The notes beneath the pieces were generated by a model, which was given only the letters and a program-made list of their open reading frames with translations, had not been told where the DNA came from and ran no database searches. Positions 34,401-43,510 of a stretch of 64,000 nucleotides of DNA are shown here, in pieces (within the stretch, counting starts at the first letter, position 1; each line of letters starts with the position of its first letter). The stretch covers positions 62,001-126,000 of the forward strand of contig JBBRNR010000007.1 in the NCBI GenBank assembly GCA_038230215.1, written 5' to 3'. The translations under genes were made by a program, and so were the position numbers. This DNA is from DASVRZ01 sp038230215. Its GTDB lineage: Bacteria > Verrucomicrobiota > Verrucomicrobiia > Chthoniobacterales > DASVRZ01.

Positions 34401-35939
34401 ATGAGCAAAATCAAAAAAAACATCGGTCATTGTTCACTCGTCGGTGCTGGACCGGGCGATCTGGGTTTGGTCACATTGCGGGCGAAGGAGACCATCGAAC
34501 GCGGCGATGTTTTGGTCTACGACTACCTTTGTAATCCGGAAATGCTGAGTTGGGCGAAGCCGGATGCGGAGAAAATCTACGTGGGCAAAAAAGCCGGGGG
34601 GCACACGCTAACTCAGGAGGAAATCAACGAATTGCTCGTTAAAAAAACTGCCGCCGGCTTGCAAGTGGTGCGTTTGAAGGGCGGCGATCCCTTCGTTTTT
34701 GGACGAGGAGGGGAGGAAGCGCTCGCACTCGCCGCAGCGAAATTATCCTTTGAGATCGTGCCCGGAGTGAGCTCGGCGATCGCCGCGCCAGCCTACGCGG
34801 GCATCCCGGTGACGCATCGCGGACTGGCCACGCAAGTGACGTTTTTTACAGGCCACGAGGATCCGACGAAAACAGAGTCGAGTCTGGATTTTATGGAACT
34901 CGCCCGGCTGAAAGGGACCAAGGTCATGCTCATGGGAGTCGAGCGGCTCAGAATTATCACAGGCAAATTTCTCGAAAATGGAGCGTCGCCCGAAACGCCA
35001 GTGACGTTGATTCGCTGGGGTACGACTCCGCGGCAGGAAACGCTTTCCGGTAGGCTGTCCGACATCGCGGAACTGGCGGAAAAAGCGAATTTCCAGGCTC
35101 CAGCAGTCGCCGTCTTTGGCGAAGTCGCGAAACTGCGATCCGAGTTGCAGTGGTATGACAATCGTCCGCTTTACGGCAAGCGCATCGTGGTTACCCGCAG
35201 TCGCAAACAGGCCGGAGCCCTCACAAAAAGCCTCACCGATCTCGGTGCCGATGTCATCGAAATCCCGACGATTCGCACAGAACCGCCCACGAATTTGCGC
35301 GAGTTTGCCGAGATGGTTCGCGACGCGCACGCCTACGATTGGCTGATTTTCACGAGTCCGAATGCGGTCGAGGCGTTTTTCGAAATGTTTTACCGTATCT
35401 ATAGTGATGCCCGCGAAATTGGCGGTACGCGCATCGCTGCGGTCGGACCGGCCACCGCCAAAAAAATTGCCGAGTATCACCTGAAAGTGGATGTCCAGCC
35501 CGATGAGTTTGTGCCGGAGGCCATCGTGGATGTGCTCCGCAAGGACGGCGACATCGAGAATCTGCGCGTCCTCATTCCCCGCGCCGAGGTCACCAGGGAA
35601 ATTCTTGCCACCATGCTAACCAAGCTGGGCGCAATCGTGGATGAGACGATTGCTTACCGCACAGTTCCGGAGACAGAGGATACATCGGGCGCGCTGGCTC
35701 GGTTTGACGCAGGTGAGGCGGACTTGATTACATTCACCAGTTCCTCGACGGTCGAAAACTTCCTCGCGCTGCGTCCGAAACTCCCGAAAACTCTCAAAAC
35801 TGCAAGCATCGGCCCGCTGACCACGCAAACTTTGCGAAAAGCCGGGATTGTTCCCGACATGGAAGCTGAGAAACACGACATTCCCGGTTTGGTCGCCGTC
35901 ATTGTGCGCGAACTGGGCAAATCTCCCTCTCCCCGATAG
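34401..35939 (+). CDS. cobA-hemD: Uroporphyrinogen-III methyltransferase/synthase fusion
   Basis: 512 residues. The first 255 form a SUMT domain: 'SLVGAGPGDLGLVTLRAKETI' (SAM site), 'VVRLKGGDPFVFGRGGEEALAL', and 'PGVSSAIAAPAYAGIPVTHRG'. The remaining 250 are a HemD domain ('GKRIVVTRSRKQAGALTKSL', 'DWLIFTSPNAVEAFF', 'ADLITFTSSSTVENF'). It closes the tetrapyrrole ring and methylates uroporphyrinogen III to precorrin-2, feeding siroheme or cobalamin. Siroheme is the cofactor of sulfite and nitrite reductases, in line with the sulfate and nitrate genes in this window. This fusion is known in Firmicutes and several other phyla. Confidence 0.95.
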   Translation: MSKIKKNIGHCSLVGAGPGDLGLVTLRAKETIERGDVLVYDYLCNPEMLSWAKPDAEKIYVGKKAGGHTLTQEEINELLVKKTAAGLQVVRLKGGDPFVFGRGGEEALALAAAKLSFEIVPGVSSAIAAPAYAGIPVTHRGLATQVTFFTGHEDPTKTESSLDFMELARLKGTKVMLMGVERLRIITGKFLENGASPETPVTLIRWGTTPRQETLSGRLSDIAELAEKANFQAPAVAVFGEVAKLRSELQWYDNRPLYGKRIVVTRSRKQAGALTKSLTDLGADVIEIPTIRTEPPTNLREFAEMVRDAHAYDWLIFTSPNAVEAFFEMFYRIYSDAREIGGTRIAAVGPATAKKIAEYHLKVDVQPDEFVPEAIVDVLRKDGDIENLRVLIPRAEVTREILATMLTKLGAIVDETIAYRTVPETEDTSGALARFDAGEADLITFTSSSTVENFLALRPKLPKTLKTASIGPLTTQTLRKAGIVPDMEAEKHDIPGLVAVIVRELGKSPSPR

Positions 35940-36000
35940 GAGTTCAATAATTATCGTCAAATCCAACGGTTTGGCCCGAAAACCGCTAATATAAGGGGTT

Positions 36001-36984
36001 ATGGTCGGCGATGACATTACCAGCTCACAAAAAAACACCCCCTCGAACCCTGAAAAAGACGTCGTGATCAACGTTCCGTTTCCTTATTCCCCAGAAATCG
36101 AAGAACTGACCGATACTGCGCCGGAACCGGCCTTGAAAATTGATTACACAGCAGCGATCCAAATACCGCCAACGAAGAAAACGATCGCCATTCGACGCAC
36201 CGCCCAGCAAACGCGACTCGTGCGCTTGGAAAACAGTCTTAACTCCGATATTTCCGCGTCGAAACTGACGGAAAATATTTCATCTCCGGTCAAAAAAACG
36301 TCGTCTTCCCAGGAGCCTACGGGCAGCGAGGACATCTCCGAAACCATCCAAAAACTGGTCCAAAGCGTCGGCTCGATCAGCCTCGCGACCCAGGAAAATC
36401 AACGTCAGTACGCTGCTATCGCCAGTTCCCTGGAGAAACAATCGGGCGCTTTGCCGAAGCTGGAGGCTTTACAAAAACATCTCGATCAAAGCCACAAAGT
36501 CGAGACGGCGAACCAGCGGCTCTTCGATGTGATGCACAGCGAGTTGAAGGGTTATAAGGACAATTTTCTCTTCGACGCGCTGCAAAAACCCGTTATTCGC
36601 GACCTGCTGGCGCTCTTCGACGACCTATGTGGACAAGCCCGGCGCGTGGGGCGTTTTCTAAAGGAGAATGCGATGGAACCCGACTCCACAGTGAACTGGA
36701 GCGCGGAGTTGCAGTCGTCCCAGGACAACATCAACAACACCGTTTTCTTCATCATTGAAGTCCTCAACCGGCTCGATGTTGTGATGCTGGATGGTGACAA
36801 CACTGTACTCGATCTAAAGCTGCACAAGGTCGTTGGCGTTGAGCCGACTAGTGATCCTGCGGAAAAAAACCAAGTCGTCCGTGTCGTCCGTCCCGGCTTT
36901 ACTTGGAACGATCGTGTCCTGCGTCCGACCGAGGTCATTATTAAAAAATACACTGCGTCGGACGCCGATTCGGACGCCGTCTAA
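36001..36984 (+). CDS. Divergent GrpE-like nucleotide exchange factor
   Basis: 327 residues. The N-terminal 110 are low complexity (Pro/Ser/Thr/Lys) and probably disordered. A long helical region (about 115-235) follows ('QRLFDVMHSELKGYKDNFLFDALQKPVIRDLLALFDDL'), like the GrpE dimer helices. It ends in a beta-wing-like part, 'RVVRPGFTWNDRVLRPTEVIIKKY', that matches the GrpE C-terminal signature. Normal GrpE is about 200 residues, so this is a long variant. It lies 34 nt before an Hsp70 gene, which supports a dedicated exchange-factor role. Promoter-like TAATATAAGG lies just upstream. Confidence 0.75.
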   Translation: MVGDDITSSQKNTPSNPEKDVVINVPFPYSPEIEELTDTAPEPALKIDYTAAIQIPPTKKTIAIRRTAQQTRLVRLENSLNSDISASKLTENISSPVKKTSSSQEPTGSEDISETIQKLVQSVGSISLATQENQRQYAAIASSLEKQSGALPKLEALQKHLDQSHKVETANQRLFDVMHSELKGYKDNFLFDALQKPVIRDLLALFDDLCGQARRVGRFLKENAMEPDSTVNWSAELQSSQDNINNTVFFIIEVLNRLDVVMLDGDNTVLDLKLHKVVGVEPTSDPAEKNQVVRVVRPGFTWNDRVLRPTEVIIKKYTASDADSDAV

Positions 36985-37018
36985 CCCTTTCTTCAACACC
37001 TTAAAAACACCACTGAGT

Positions 37019-38584
37019 ATGTCTGAACCACGCAAAGCAGTCGGAATCGATCTGGGCACCACCTTTTCGGCCATCGCCCACATCGACGCCTACGGAAAAC
37101 CGCAAATCATCCCAAACGCCGAAAGCGAACGCATCACGCCTTCCGTAATACTTTTCGACGGTAGCAACGCCATCGTCGGCACGCTGGCCAAGCAAAACTC
37201 CGTCGCAGAGCCTGAGAAAATTGTCGATTTCGTCAAACGCGAAATGGGCAAAAGCAAGACGGCCTTTCATCGGGAATTTGATGGGCGCACTTTCTCCGCC
37301 GAAGAACTTTCCGCGCTTATTCTCAAGAAACTCAAGATCGACGCGGAGAAATATCTCGGCGAGACCGTTACCGACGCCGTGATCACGGTCCCGGCTTATT
37401 TCAACGACGCCGAGCGTCTCGCGACGATTCACGCAGGCCAACTCGCGGGCTTCAACGTCCTGCAAATCATCAATGAGCCAACTGCTGGTTCGCTTGCTTA
37501 CGGCCTCGATAAACTGGACCAGGACCAGACCGTTTTTGTCTTCGATCTAGGCGGCGGCACCTTTGACGTCACGATCATGCGGATCGAAAATCATCACATC
37601 CAGATGATCGCTACCAACGGTGACCACCGCCTTGGCGGCAAGGATTGGGACGACATCATTGTGAACTTGGTCGCGGACGAGTTTGATCGCGTTCACGGCG
37701 AAAATCCGCTACTCGACTTGCAGAGTTATCAAGATCTGCAAAGCCGCGCGTTGGCCGCCAAAATCCAGCTTTCCAGCCGCCAGCGCACCGCCCTCGTTCA
37801 CAGCTACAACGGTAAAAGCGTCAAAATTGAGTTGACGCGCCAGGACTTTGAAAACCTCTCCGGCCATTTAATGGAAAAATGCAAATCCATCTGCGAAATC
37901 GTCATGCAGGAAGCCAAGATGGGTTGGAATCAGATCGATAAAGTTTTGCTCGTGGGCGGCATGACTCGCATGCCAATGGTGCGCGACATGATTGCCGCCC
38001 TCAGCAACGCACCCACGGCGGACGAGGTCAGTCCCGACGAGGCGGTGTCCCTCGGTGCGGCCATTCAGGCCATTTTACTCGTGCTCGGCGAGGAGGACAC
38101 GTCCGGCCAACACACTTTGCCAGCCGAGACACGTCAGCAGTTTTCCAATCGCGACGGCTCACTCATTAAGGTCTCAAACATCACCTCGCACACCCTCGGA
38201 GTTGTGCTTTGGGACGACAATCGCATGGAGGAATACGTCTTCCCGATGATTAACAAAATGACCGCCATCCCGTGCGAATTGAAAAATTCCTTCGGCACCG
38301 CCACGGCGAACATGAAGAGCGTCGTCGTCCGCGTGGTCGAAGGCGAAAGCTCGTTGCCCAGTGAATGCACGCCGCTCGGTACCGCCGCCTTTGAGTTGCC
38401 TCCATATCTGCCCAAGGGTTCGCCTGTGGAGTTGACCTATCGTTACAACGCCAGCCAGATTCTTGAAGTCGTCGTCGATGGATTCGGCAAGCAAAAGGTC
38501 ATCGAGATTCAGCGCAACATGGGACTTTCCGAGGAGGAAATCGTCCAGGCCACGGCCAACATGTCGCTCATTCGCGTTGAATAA
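37019..38584 (+). CDS. Lidless Hsp70 (DnaK-like) chaperone
   Basis: 521 residues from the ATG at 37019; the open frame to 36833 overlaps the GrpE-like gene and is not coding. Complete actin-like ATPase: phosphate 1 'GIDLGTTFSAIAHID', connect 1 'INEPTAGSLAYGL', phosphate 2 'VFDLGGGTFDVTIMRI', adenosine 'VLLVGGMTRMPMVRDM'. The linker is non-standard (no clear DVLLLDV). A beta substrate-binding domain ('ITSHTLGVVLWDDNRMEEYVFPMINKM') runs to about residue 500. The C-terminal alpha-helical lid and tail of DnaK (about 635 residues) are missing. Not the housekeeping DnaK; no J-domain gene is nearby. Confidence 0.88.
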   Translation: MSEPRKAVGIDLGTTFSAIAHIDAYGKPQIIPNAESERITPSVILFDGSNAIVGTLAKQNSVAEPEKIVDFVKREMGKSKTAFHREFDGRTFSAEELSALILKKLKIDAEKYLGETVTDAVITVPAYFNDAERLATIHAGQLAGFNVLQIINEPTAGSLAYGLDKLDQDQTVFVFDLGGGTFDVTIMRIENHHIQMIATNGDHRLGGKDWDDIIVNLVADEFDRVHGENPLLDLQSYQDLQSRALAAKIQLSSRQRTALVHSYNGKSVKIELTRQDFENLSGHLMEKCKSICEIVMQEAKMGWNQIDKVLLVGGMTRMPMVRDMIAALSNAPTADEVSPDEAVSLGAAIQAILLVLGEEDTSGQHTLPAETRQQFSNRDGSLIKVSNITSHTLGVVLWDDNRMEEYVFPMINKMTAIPCELKNSFGTATANMKSVVVRVVEGESSLPSECTPLGTAAFELPPYLPKGSPVELTYRYNASQILEVVVDGFGKQKVIEIQRNMGLSEEEIVQATANMSLIRVE

Positions 38585-38622
38585 TTTCAGGCTAGTTGAC
38601 TTCTTTTTTAGCGTTTTCCCCC

Positions 38623-40254
38623 ATGTCGCTGCCGTCTCCGCTCCCCGATGATCCACGCAAATGGACTGGTTGGAAGAACTACAACTCCCCTAATTTCTAC
38701 GAGCGGCTTTGCCTGGCCGTTGAGCAAAACCCGAGCAATGAGCTGATCGAGGACACCACCCGCCAGCTGCTCGTCTGGTGGCAAAAGAAACTCCCACTTA
38801 AGAATCAGCCGAGTAATCCTCTCGCCCAACTCCTGCGCGACGGGCTCGACGTGGCCCCGAGTTTTCTAGCCGAGGCGCGTCTGGGACTTTGCAATCCGTT
38901 GACGCGCAAAACGATCGACGATGGTCTCCTCGCCACAGCCAAAACGTCTGCCATTGCGGATTTTCGTCGCGTTTTTTCCATCATAGCCGCAGGCAACGAA
39001 CTGAGCGAGGACGGCGAGGCGAGTCTGCTTCGTTTCGGGCTGAAACACGGATTTACCGAGGCAGAAGTTACCGCCCTTATCGAGGAAGAAATGACCACGC
39101 AAAATGTGGCTCGCATCGTCCGTGAAATCGCCCCTCCACCGCCCGAACCGAGTTCCATTCCGATCTCCCACGGCAGTGCGGCGGCGAACGATCCCGTGTC
39201 GGAATTTAAGCGCTTTCTAAAATTGAGCGGCCTCGATAGCGACAGCATGACGGACGATCAGCGCGATGCCCTCATTAACATGGCCGAAAACCTCGGTCTC
39301 AACGGAGGTGACGCCGAAGACATCGTGGACGATTACCTCGAGGAACTCGACTCCAAACCACAAAAGCCGGGCGTCGCCGCGCCCTTGCGTTCGCCCGCAC
39401 CCGCATCCATCAAGGCGAGTCCGGTCATCAAGCCAGGCACCCCCGCCGTCGTGCGACCCAACACCGCGCGCATCGCCGAGCCCGCTATTTCTCCAGCGGA
39501 GGAGCGCGGGAAATATCCAAACTTCACCAACACCCTCGGCCAGCAGCTCCTCCTCGTCCCCTCCGGCATTTTCATCATGGGCAGCACCGAACCGGACGCC
39601 TCGCCCAACGAGGCTCCACGCAATAAAGTCAGCGTCAGCCGTTTTTACATGAGCCGCCACCTCGTTACCTGCACAGCTTATGAGCAATTTAACCCAGCGC
39701 ATCGCTCCAATCGGATCCCGTTGGCCTCCGACAACCACCCTGTCCTCTACGTTAGCAGTGCCGACGCGATCAAGTTTTGCCAGTGGCTCAGCCAGAAGGA
39801 ACGCCGCAAATATCGCCTGCCCACCGAGGCCGAATGGGAATACGCCGCTCGCGGCACCGACAACCGCATCTACCCGTGGGGAGATCATCTCAGCAACCCC
39901 GGGACGCTTGCTAATTTTGCCGACGCCAACACCAAGTTTTCCTGGAGCGACCCCGCGATCAACGACGGCTTTGCCGAAACCTCGCCCGTCGGACATTATC
40001 CGCGCGGAGCCAGTGCTTTCGGCATTGAGGACATGGCAGGCAACGTCTGGGAATGGTGCAACGACTACTTTGAAAACTACAAACCAAACGACCGCGTGAA
40101 TCCCAAGGGACCGATGAACGGCTCCAAACGCGTCTATCGCGGAGGTAGCTGGAAATCGCGTTTCAGCAGCTTGCGCGCGACCTGCCGCAACACCAACACC
40201 GTCGATTACCGCTGCAACGACCTCGGTTTCCGGATCGTCTGCGAGTGCGAATAG
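38623..40254 (+). CDS. Helical domain plus FGE/SUMF1-fold protein
   Basis: 543 residues from the ATG at 38623 (a TTG at 38596 would add nine). The first 175 residues are helical; 'FRRVFSIIAAGNELSEDGEASLLRFGLKHGFTEAEVTALIEEEM' resembles a TerB-like or EF-hand-like helical fold. A proline/alanine linker follows (about 255-300). The C-terminal 240 residues are a FGE-sulfatase (SUMF1) domain: 'LLLVPSGIFIMGST', 'YRLPTEAEWEYAARGTDNRIYPWGD', 'MAGNVWEWCNDYF', 'VYRGGSWKSRFSSLRATCRN'. By eye, the two catalytic cysteines of true formylglycine-generating enzymes are replaced, so it is probably a binding or structural version. 38 nt after the Hsp70 stop. Confidence 0.8.
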   Translation: MSLPSPLPDDPRKWTGWKNYNSPNFYERLCLAVEQNPSNELIEDTTRQLLVWWQKKLPLKNQPSNPLAQLLRDGLDVAPSFLAEARLGLCNPLTRKTIDDGLLATAKTSAIADFRRVFSIIAAGNELSEDGEASLLRFGLKHGFTEAEVTALIEEEMTTQNVARIVREIAPPPPEPSSIPISHGSAAANDPVSEFKRFLKLSGLDSDSMTDDQRDALINMAENLGLNGGDAEDIVDDYLEELDSKPQKPGVAAPLRSPAPASIKASPVIKPGTPAVVRPNTARIAEPAISPAEERGKYPNFTNTLGQQLLLVPSGIFIMGSTEPDASPNEAPRNKVSVSRFYMSRHLVTCTAYEQFNPAHRSNRIPLASDNHPVLYVSSADAIKFCQWLSQKERRKYRLPTEAEWEYAARGTDNRIYPWGDHLSNPGTLANFADANTKFSWSDPAINDGFAETSPVGHYPRGASAFGIEDMAGNVWEWCNDYFENYKPNDRVNPKGPMNGSKRVYRGGSWKSRFSSLRATCRNTNTVDYRCNDLGFRIVCECE

Positions 40255-40314
40255 CTGGAGGGGGTCCGCCACAAAGAAACTTGGCGAAATCGACTCCTGT
40301 GCTACCCTTCTCGC

Positions 40315-40650
40315 ATGGAAACTCCTGTCATCACTGCCTACCTTAAAACTCAATGCGGCTGGAGCGGCGGCGTTCGCGCCATTCTCGCCAAATACAATCT
40401 CGCCTACACCGAAAAAGACATTATCAAGAACCCCGCTTTTCGCTGGGAAATGGAGCAAAAAAGTGGCCAGCCTCTTTCGCCCTGTGTCGAGATCAATGGC
40501 GTGATGCTTCCCGATATTTCCGGCGAGGAAGTGGAGCGTTATATCCTCCAAGAGGGACTTGTGGGTGAAAATAATGCCCCTGTCGGAGTTCCGACGAATG
40601 CCCCCTGCACCGATGAGCAGCACGCGGCAATGCTGAACGTAAAGTTCTAG
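40315..40650 (+). CDS. Glutaredoxin-like protein
   Basis: 111 residues. Thioredoxin fold start 'VITAYLKTQCGWSGGVRAILAKYNLAYTEKDI' with CxxS (C14-G-W-S17) where dithiol glutaredoxins have CPYC, so a monothiol-type active site. 'PLSPCVEINGVMLPDISGEEVERYI' matches the cis-proline and glutathione-binding region. A C-terminal extension contains one more Cys. Likely a redox or Fe-S-carrier protein of the cytoplasm. Its link to the membrane genes downstream (3-nt gap) is unclear. Confidence 0.8.
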   Translation: METPVITAYLKTQCGWSGGVRAILAKYNLAYTEKDIIKNPAFRWEMEQKSGQPLSPCVEINGVMLPDISGEEVERYILQEGLVGENNAPVGVPTNAPCTDEQHAAMLNVKF

Positions 40651-40653
40651 CCC

Positions 40654-41130
40654 TTGCCACTATCGTCCAAGATTAGTCCAGTCTGGAGCCGGTTGAAACA
40701 TTGGCCGTTTATCTGGGTTTTTGTCATTGCGATTGCACTGCAATTCATCGGAGAGCGGTTTCCGTTCACGTCGTTTCCGATGTATTCCGGCTTCTCGAAA
40801 GAGACCACCGTGCTCTACGTGACGGATGCGAAAGATCAGACGCTGGCGATCAAAAAAGTCTTCCGACTGGACGCCTCGAAAGTCAAAAAAGCCTACAACA
40901 AGGCACTTATTTCCATCTGCAAAAAAAACGGCTACAATGATGGCGATGCGACTCCGGCGGACGTTCAGGCGGCCGGGAAATACATGGTGGAATTTCTCCC
41001 GACGCAGGCGCGCGGGGAGGCGATGGAAAGGAAATTGCGCGAGGACGGGCTGCGGCTCTATCGCATTTCCTTCGAGATGACCAAAGCCGGCATCACCCAG
41101 TCCACCGCACTCGTGGGCGCATCACGATGA
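40654..41130 (+). CDS. Membrane-anchored protein paired with HTTM gene
   Basis: 158 residues, start uncertain: the only in-frame candidate before the hydrophobic segment is TTG at 40654. One membrane helix at about 18-34 ('PFIWVFVIAIALQFIGERFPF'), then a charged soluble domain. Stop overlaps the next start (ATGA). Small proteins of this design are commonly found next to HTTM-family membrane proteins, as here. Function unknown. Confidence 0.55.
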   Translation: MPLSSKISPVWSRLKHWPFIWVFVIAIALQFIGERFPFTSFPMYSGFSKETTVLYVTDAKDQTLAIKKVFRLDASKVKKAYNKALISICKKNGYNDGDATPADVQAAGKYMVEFLPTQARGEAMERKLREDGLRLYRISFEMTKAGITQSTALVGASR

Positions 41131-42008
41131 AATTGGCTTTGCGCGAAACAGTAGTGCGTTATGCGTCGTGGGAGACGCTATTCATGCGGCTGCTCGTGCT
41201 CTGGCCCTGCTGGAGTCTGATCGAGCGGCAAGTGGTGGCCGTCCAGCCGACTCCCAATGGAATGGCGCATTTTATCGACTTCACATTTCTGGCAAATCCA
41301 GCGGTGCAAAACGGAGTGATGATCGCCTTTTTCATCACGAGCTTTTTCTATGTGATCGACCGGCTGGCCATTCCTGCCCTGGCTATCATTGTGGGAATTC
41401 TGATCGCCAAAGGGACGCTGATTAATTCCCAAGGCGCGATCAATCATTCGCTTCAACTTTTAACGCTCGTCATGCTCACCCAATTCATCGTGCAGATCGT
41501 CGCGGCGGTGAATAAATGGGGGCCAACCGAAAAGCAAATCCAGGCGATGCATTGGACCAAGGTCGTTATCGCAGCGAGCTACGTGTCATCGGCCTTCGTA
41601 AAACTCTTCGCGAGTAACGTCTTCTGGGTAGCCCGCGTGCCGTATCTCGCGCTGCAAATTATCAAGTCCAACTTACAGGCGTATTACACCGATCTCGAGC
41701 CGATGGCGACTGGCTGGGTGGCGGAGTTTCCTTATTGGGTCGCGAGTCATCCGAATCTGGCCCGGGTCTTTTTCAGCGGCGGATTATTGCTGGAGTTGTT
41801 CGCGTTTCTCCTCTTGATTAACCGTCGCTGGGCGCTCGCGATGGGCCTCATAATCCTGCTTTTCCATGAGTCGATCAGTTTCTTGATGAACATCGATTTT
41901 AAGAACCACGTCTGGCTCGTGCTCATCTTTTTGATCAATGTGCCGCGGCTGATTAATCAGGTCTGGCACTGGTGTGGCGGACGCAAAAGTCTGCCGGAAT
42001 TCCAATGA
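41127..42008 (+). CDS. HTTM-like multi-pass membrane protein
   Basis: 293 residues with about seven hydrophobic segments. The distribution of helices, with 'FFYVIDRLAIPAL', 'HWTKVVIAASYVSSAFVKL' and 'LLFHESISFLMNIDFKNHVWLVLIFLINVP', resembles the HTTM domain (related to the membrane part of vitamin-K gamma-carboxylase). The H-x-x-x-x-L-M-N-I-x-F stretch is typical. Bacterial HTTM proteins are of unknown substrate. Coupled to genes on both sides by 4-nt overlaps. Confidence 0.65.
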   Translation: MKLALRETVVRYASWETLFMRLLVLWPCWSLIERQVVAVQPTPNGMAHFIDFTFLANPAVQNGVMIAFFITSFFYVIDRLAIPALAIIVGILIAKGTLINSQGAINHSLQLLTLVMLTQFIVQIVAAVNKWGPTEKQIQAMHWTKVVIAASYVSSAFVKLFASNVFWVARVPYLALQIIKSNLQAYYTDLEPMATGWVAEFPYWVASHPNLARVFFSGGLLLELFAFLLLINRRWALAMGLIILLFHESISFLMNIDFKNHVWLVLIFLINVPRLINQVWHWCGGRKSLPEFQ

Positions 42009-43510
42009 AACGCAGCCCGGTTTGGTGGCTGGTGCTCTTTGCCGTAATCGGTTTCTGGCTGAATACGCGGCAGAATCAGTTCCCCTTTTACTACCATCCC
42101 GATGAGGTGAAAAAGGTGGATCAGATCCTTAGCGGCGAGCGAAATTTTAATCATCCTCTGCTCATGCTGAATGTCGTGGAACTCGCATGGAAATGGAATG
42201 GACGTCCTGCGGATCGGCAAACAGTGGTGGAACTCGGACGTGAGGCGTCAGCTATTTTTTGTATTATCGGGACTCTAGCTTTTATGCTGGCCGCCTGGCG
42301 TTGGCGTGGTCCTCTGGCTGGGGTTGCGACGGGTGCTTGGCTCACATGCCATCAACAGGTCTTCGAACTCGCGCATTACTTCAAGGAAGATCCGGCGCTC
42401 TATGCCGGGGTCGGGCTTTTTACGTGGTCGGCAGTGGCTTATTATCAGCGGCCAAACTGGACGCGGCTCTTGCTGTTGGCCGTAAGTCTGGGTCTGGCCG
42501 CTTCTGCGAAATATCTCGGTGCGATCCTCATCCTGCCCGCGCTGGTTTTGCTCTGGCAGCATCCGATGGCGGACCGAAAAAAACTTGTGCAACTTGGTGC
42601 GCTGTTGGCTGTCGTTGTCTTCTGTTTCGTGCTGATCAACCTTCCGATTTTCTTCCGGCTGGATATTTTTGAAGCCAGCTTTGGCAAGGAAATGAACTGG
42701 GCCGTGAGTGGTGAGAAAGATGTAACTCGTTCGGTGCCGCACTCGCTTTACCTGAATATCTTCGTCGATAACACCTCACCTCTGATCTGGATTTTCCTGC
42801 TGGTATTTGGGTTCCATTTGTTTCGCCGCAAATCAGCGGATCGCCTGCTCACATGGTGTCTGCTAGGAACTTTGCTCGGCTGGATGATCCTGCTCTCTTT
42901 TTCGCCGAAAACAAACGACCGTTACTTCCTACCGCTGACGGGTTTGATCGCGATCCTGGCCGCCGCCGGATTCGCTTTCTTGGTGGCCGAATGGAAGGTA
43001 AATCCCAAGCTCCGCTGGGTGCCTTATTTGCTGGCCATCGCCGCACTCGGTTGGGAAATCCAGAAGACGCAGAGCTATCTCACGGCGTTTGCCGTGGACG
43101 ACCGGGCGGAGTTAGTTTCATGGATTAATCAACACATTCCTAACAATGAAACGATTGGATACGAAACAAAAGTCAACCTGCCGGACATTGAGGTTTATCA
43201 CGACCTCGCGCATCCTTTGCCGCATCGGTTATTAAAGAAATTCTACGTCTCAGACTTGGGCACACCAGAGTATTTAGAGCGCGAAAAAATTCATTTCCTC
43301 ATCGTCACCGAATCGACTTACGGTCGATTCTTTCTGACATCGTTGAAGGCCAAGAAAGGAGAGTCAGCAGAATTCGAGCGGCGAGCGGCGTTCTACCAAA
43401 AACTGCGGCAGCAAAAGCCGCTCTGGAGCCGTCCGCGATCGCGTGTGCTCTACCTGCATCCGGGGTTGGAGGTGTATCGCTACGAGCCGACTAAAACTGA
43501 AAATAAATGA
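42005..43510 (+). CDS. GT39-type membrane glycosyltransferase
   Basis: 501 residues from the ATG at 42005, overlapping the previous stop. About ten membrane helices. First extracytoplasmic loop has 'FPFYYHPDEVKKVDQILSG', where the HPDE acidic pair fits the GT-C catalytic DE motif. It uses a polyprenyl-phosphate sugar and transfers it to a protein, lipid or glycan outside the membrane. Clear paralogue of the gene at 45949-47457 (same loop, FPYTYHPDEDTKVRQIVSG). Convergent with the MBOAT gene, with a 20-bp overlap of the 3' ends. Confidence 0.85.
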   Translation: MKRSPVWWLVLFAVIGFWLNTRQNQFPFYYHPDEVKKVDQILSGERNFNHPLLMLNVVELAWKWNGRPADRQTVVELGREASAIFCIIGTLAFMLAAWRWRGPLAGVATGAWLTCHQQVFELAHYFKEDPALYAGVGLFTWSAVAYYQRPNWTRLLLLAVSLGLAASAKYLGAILILPALVLLWQHPMADRKKLVQLGALLAVVVFCFVLINLPIFFRLDIFEASFGKEMNWAVSGEKDVTRSVPHSLYLNIFVDNTSPLIWIFLLVFGFHLFRRKSADRLLTWCLLGTLLGWMILLSFSPKTNDRYFLPLTGLIAILAAAGFAFLVAEWKVNPKLRWVPYLLAIAALGWEIQKTQSYLTAFAVDDRAELVSWINQHIPNNETIGYETKVNLPDIEVYHDLAHPLPHRLLKKFYVSDLGTPEYLEREKIHFLIVTESTYGRFFLTSLKAKKGESAEFERRAAFYQKLRQQKPLWSRPRSRVLYLHPGLEVYRYEPTKTENK

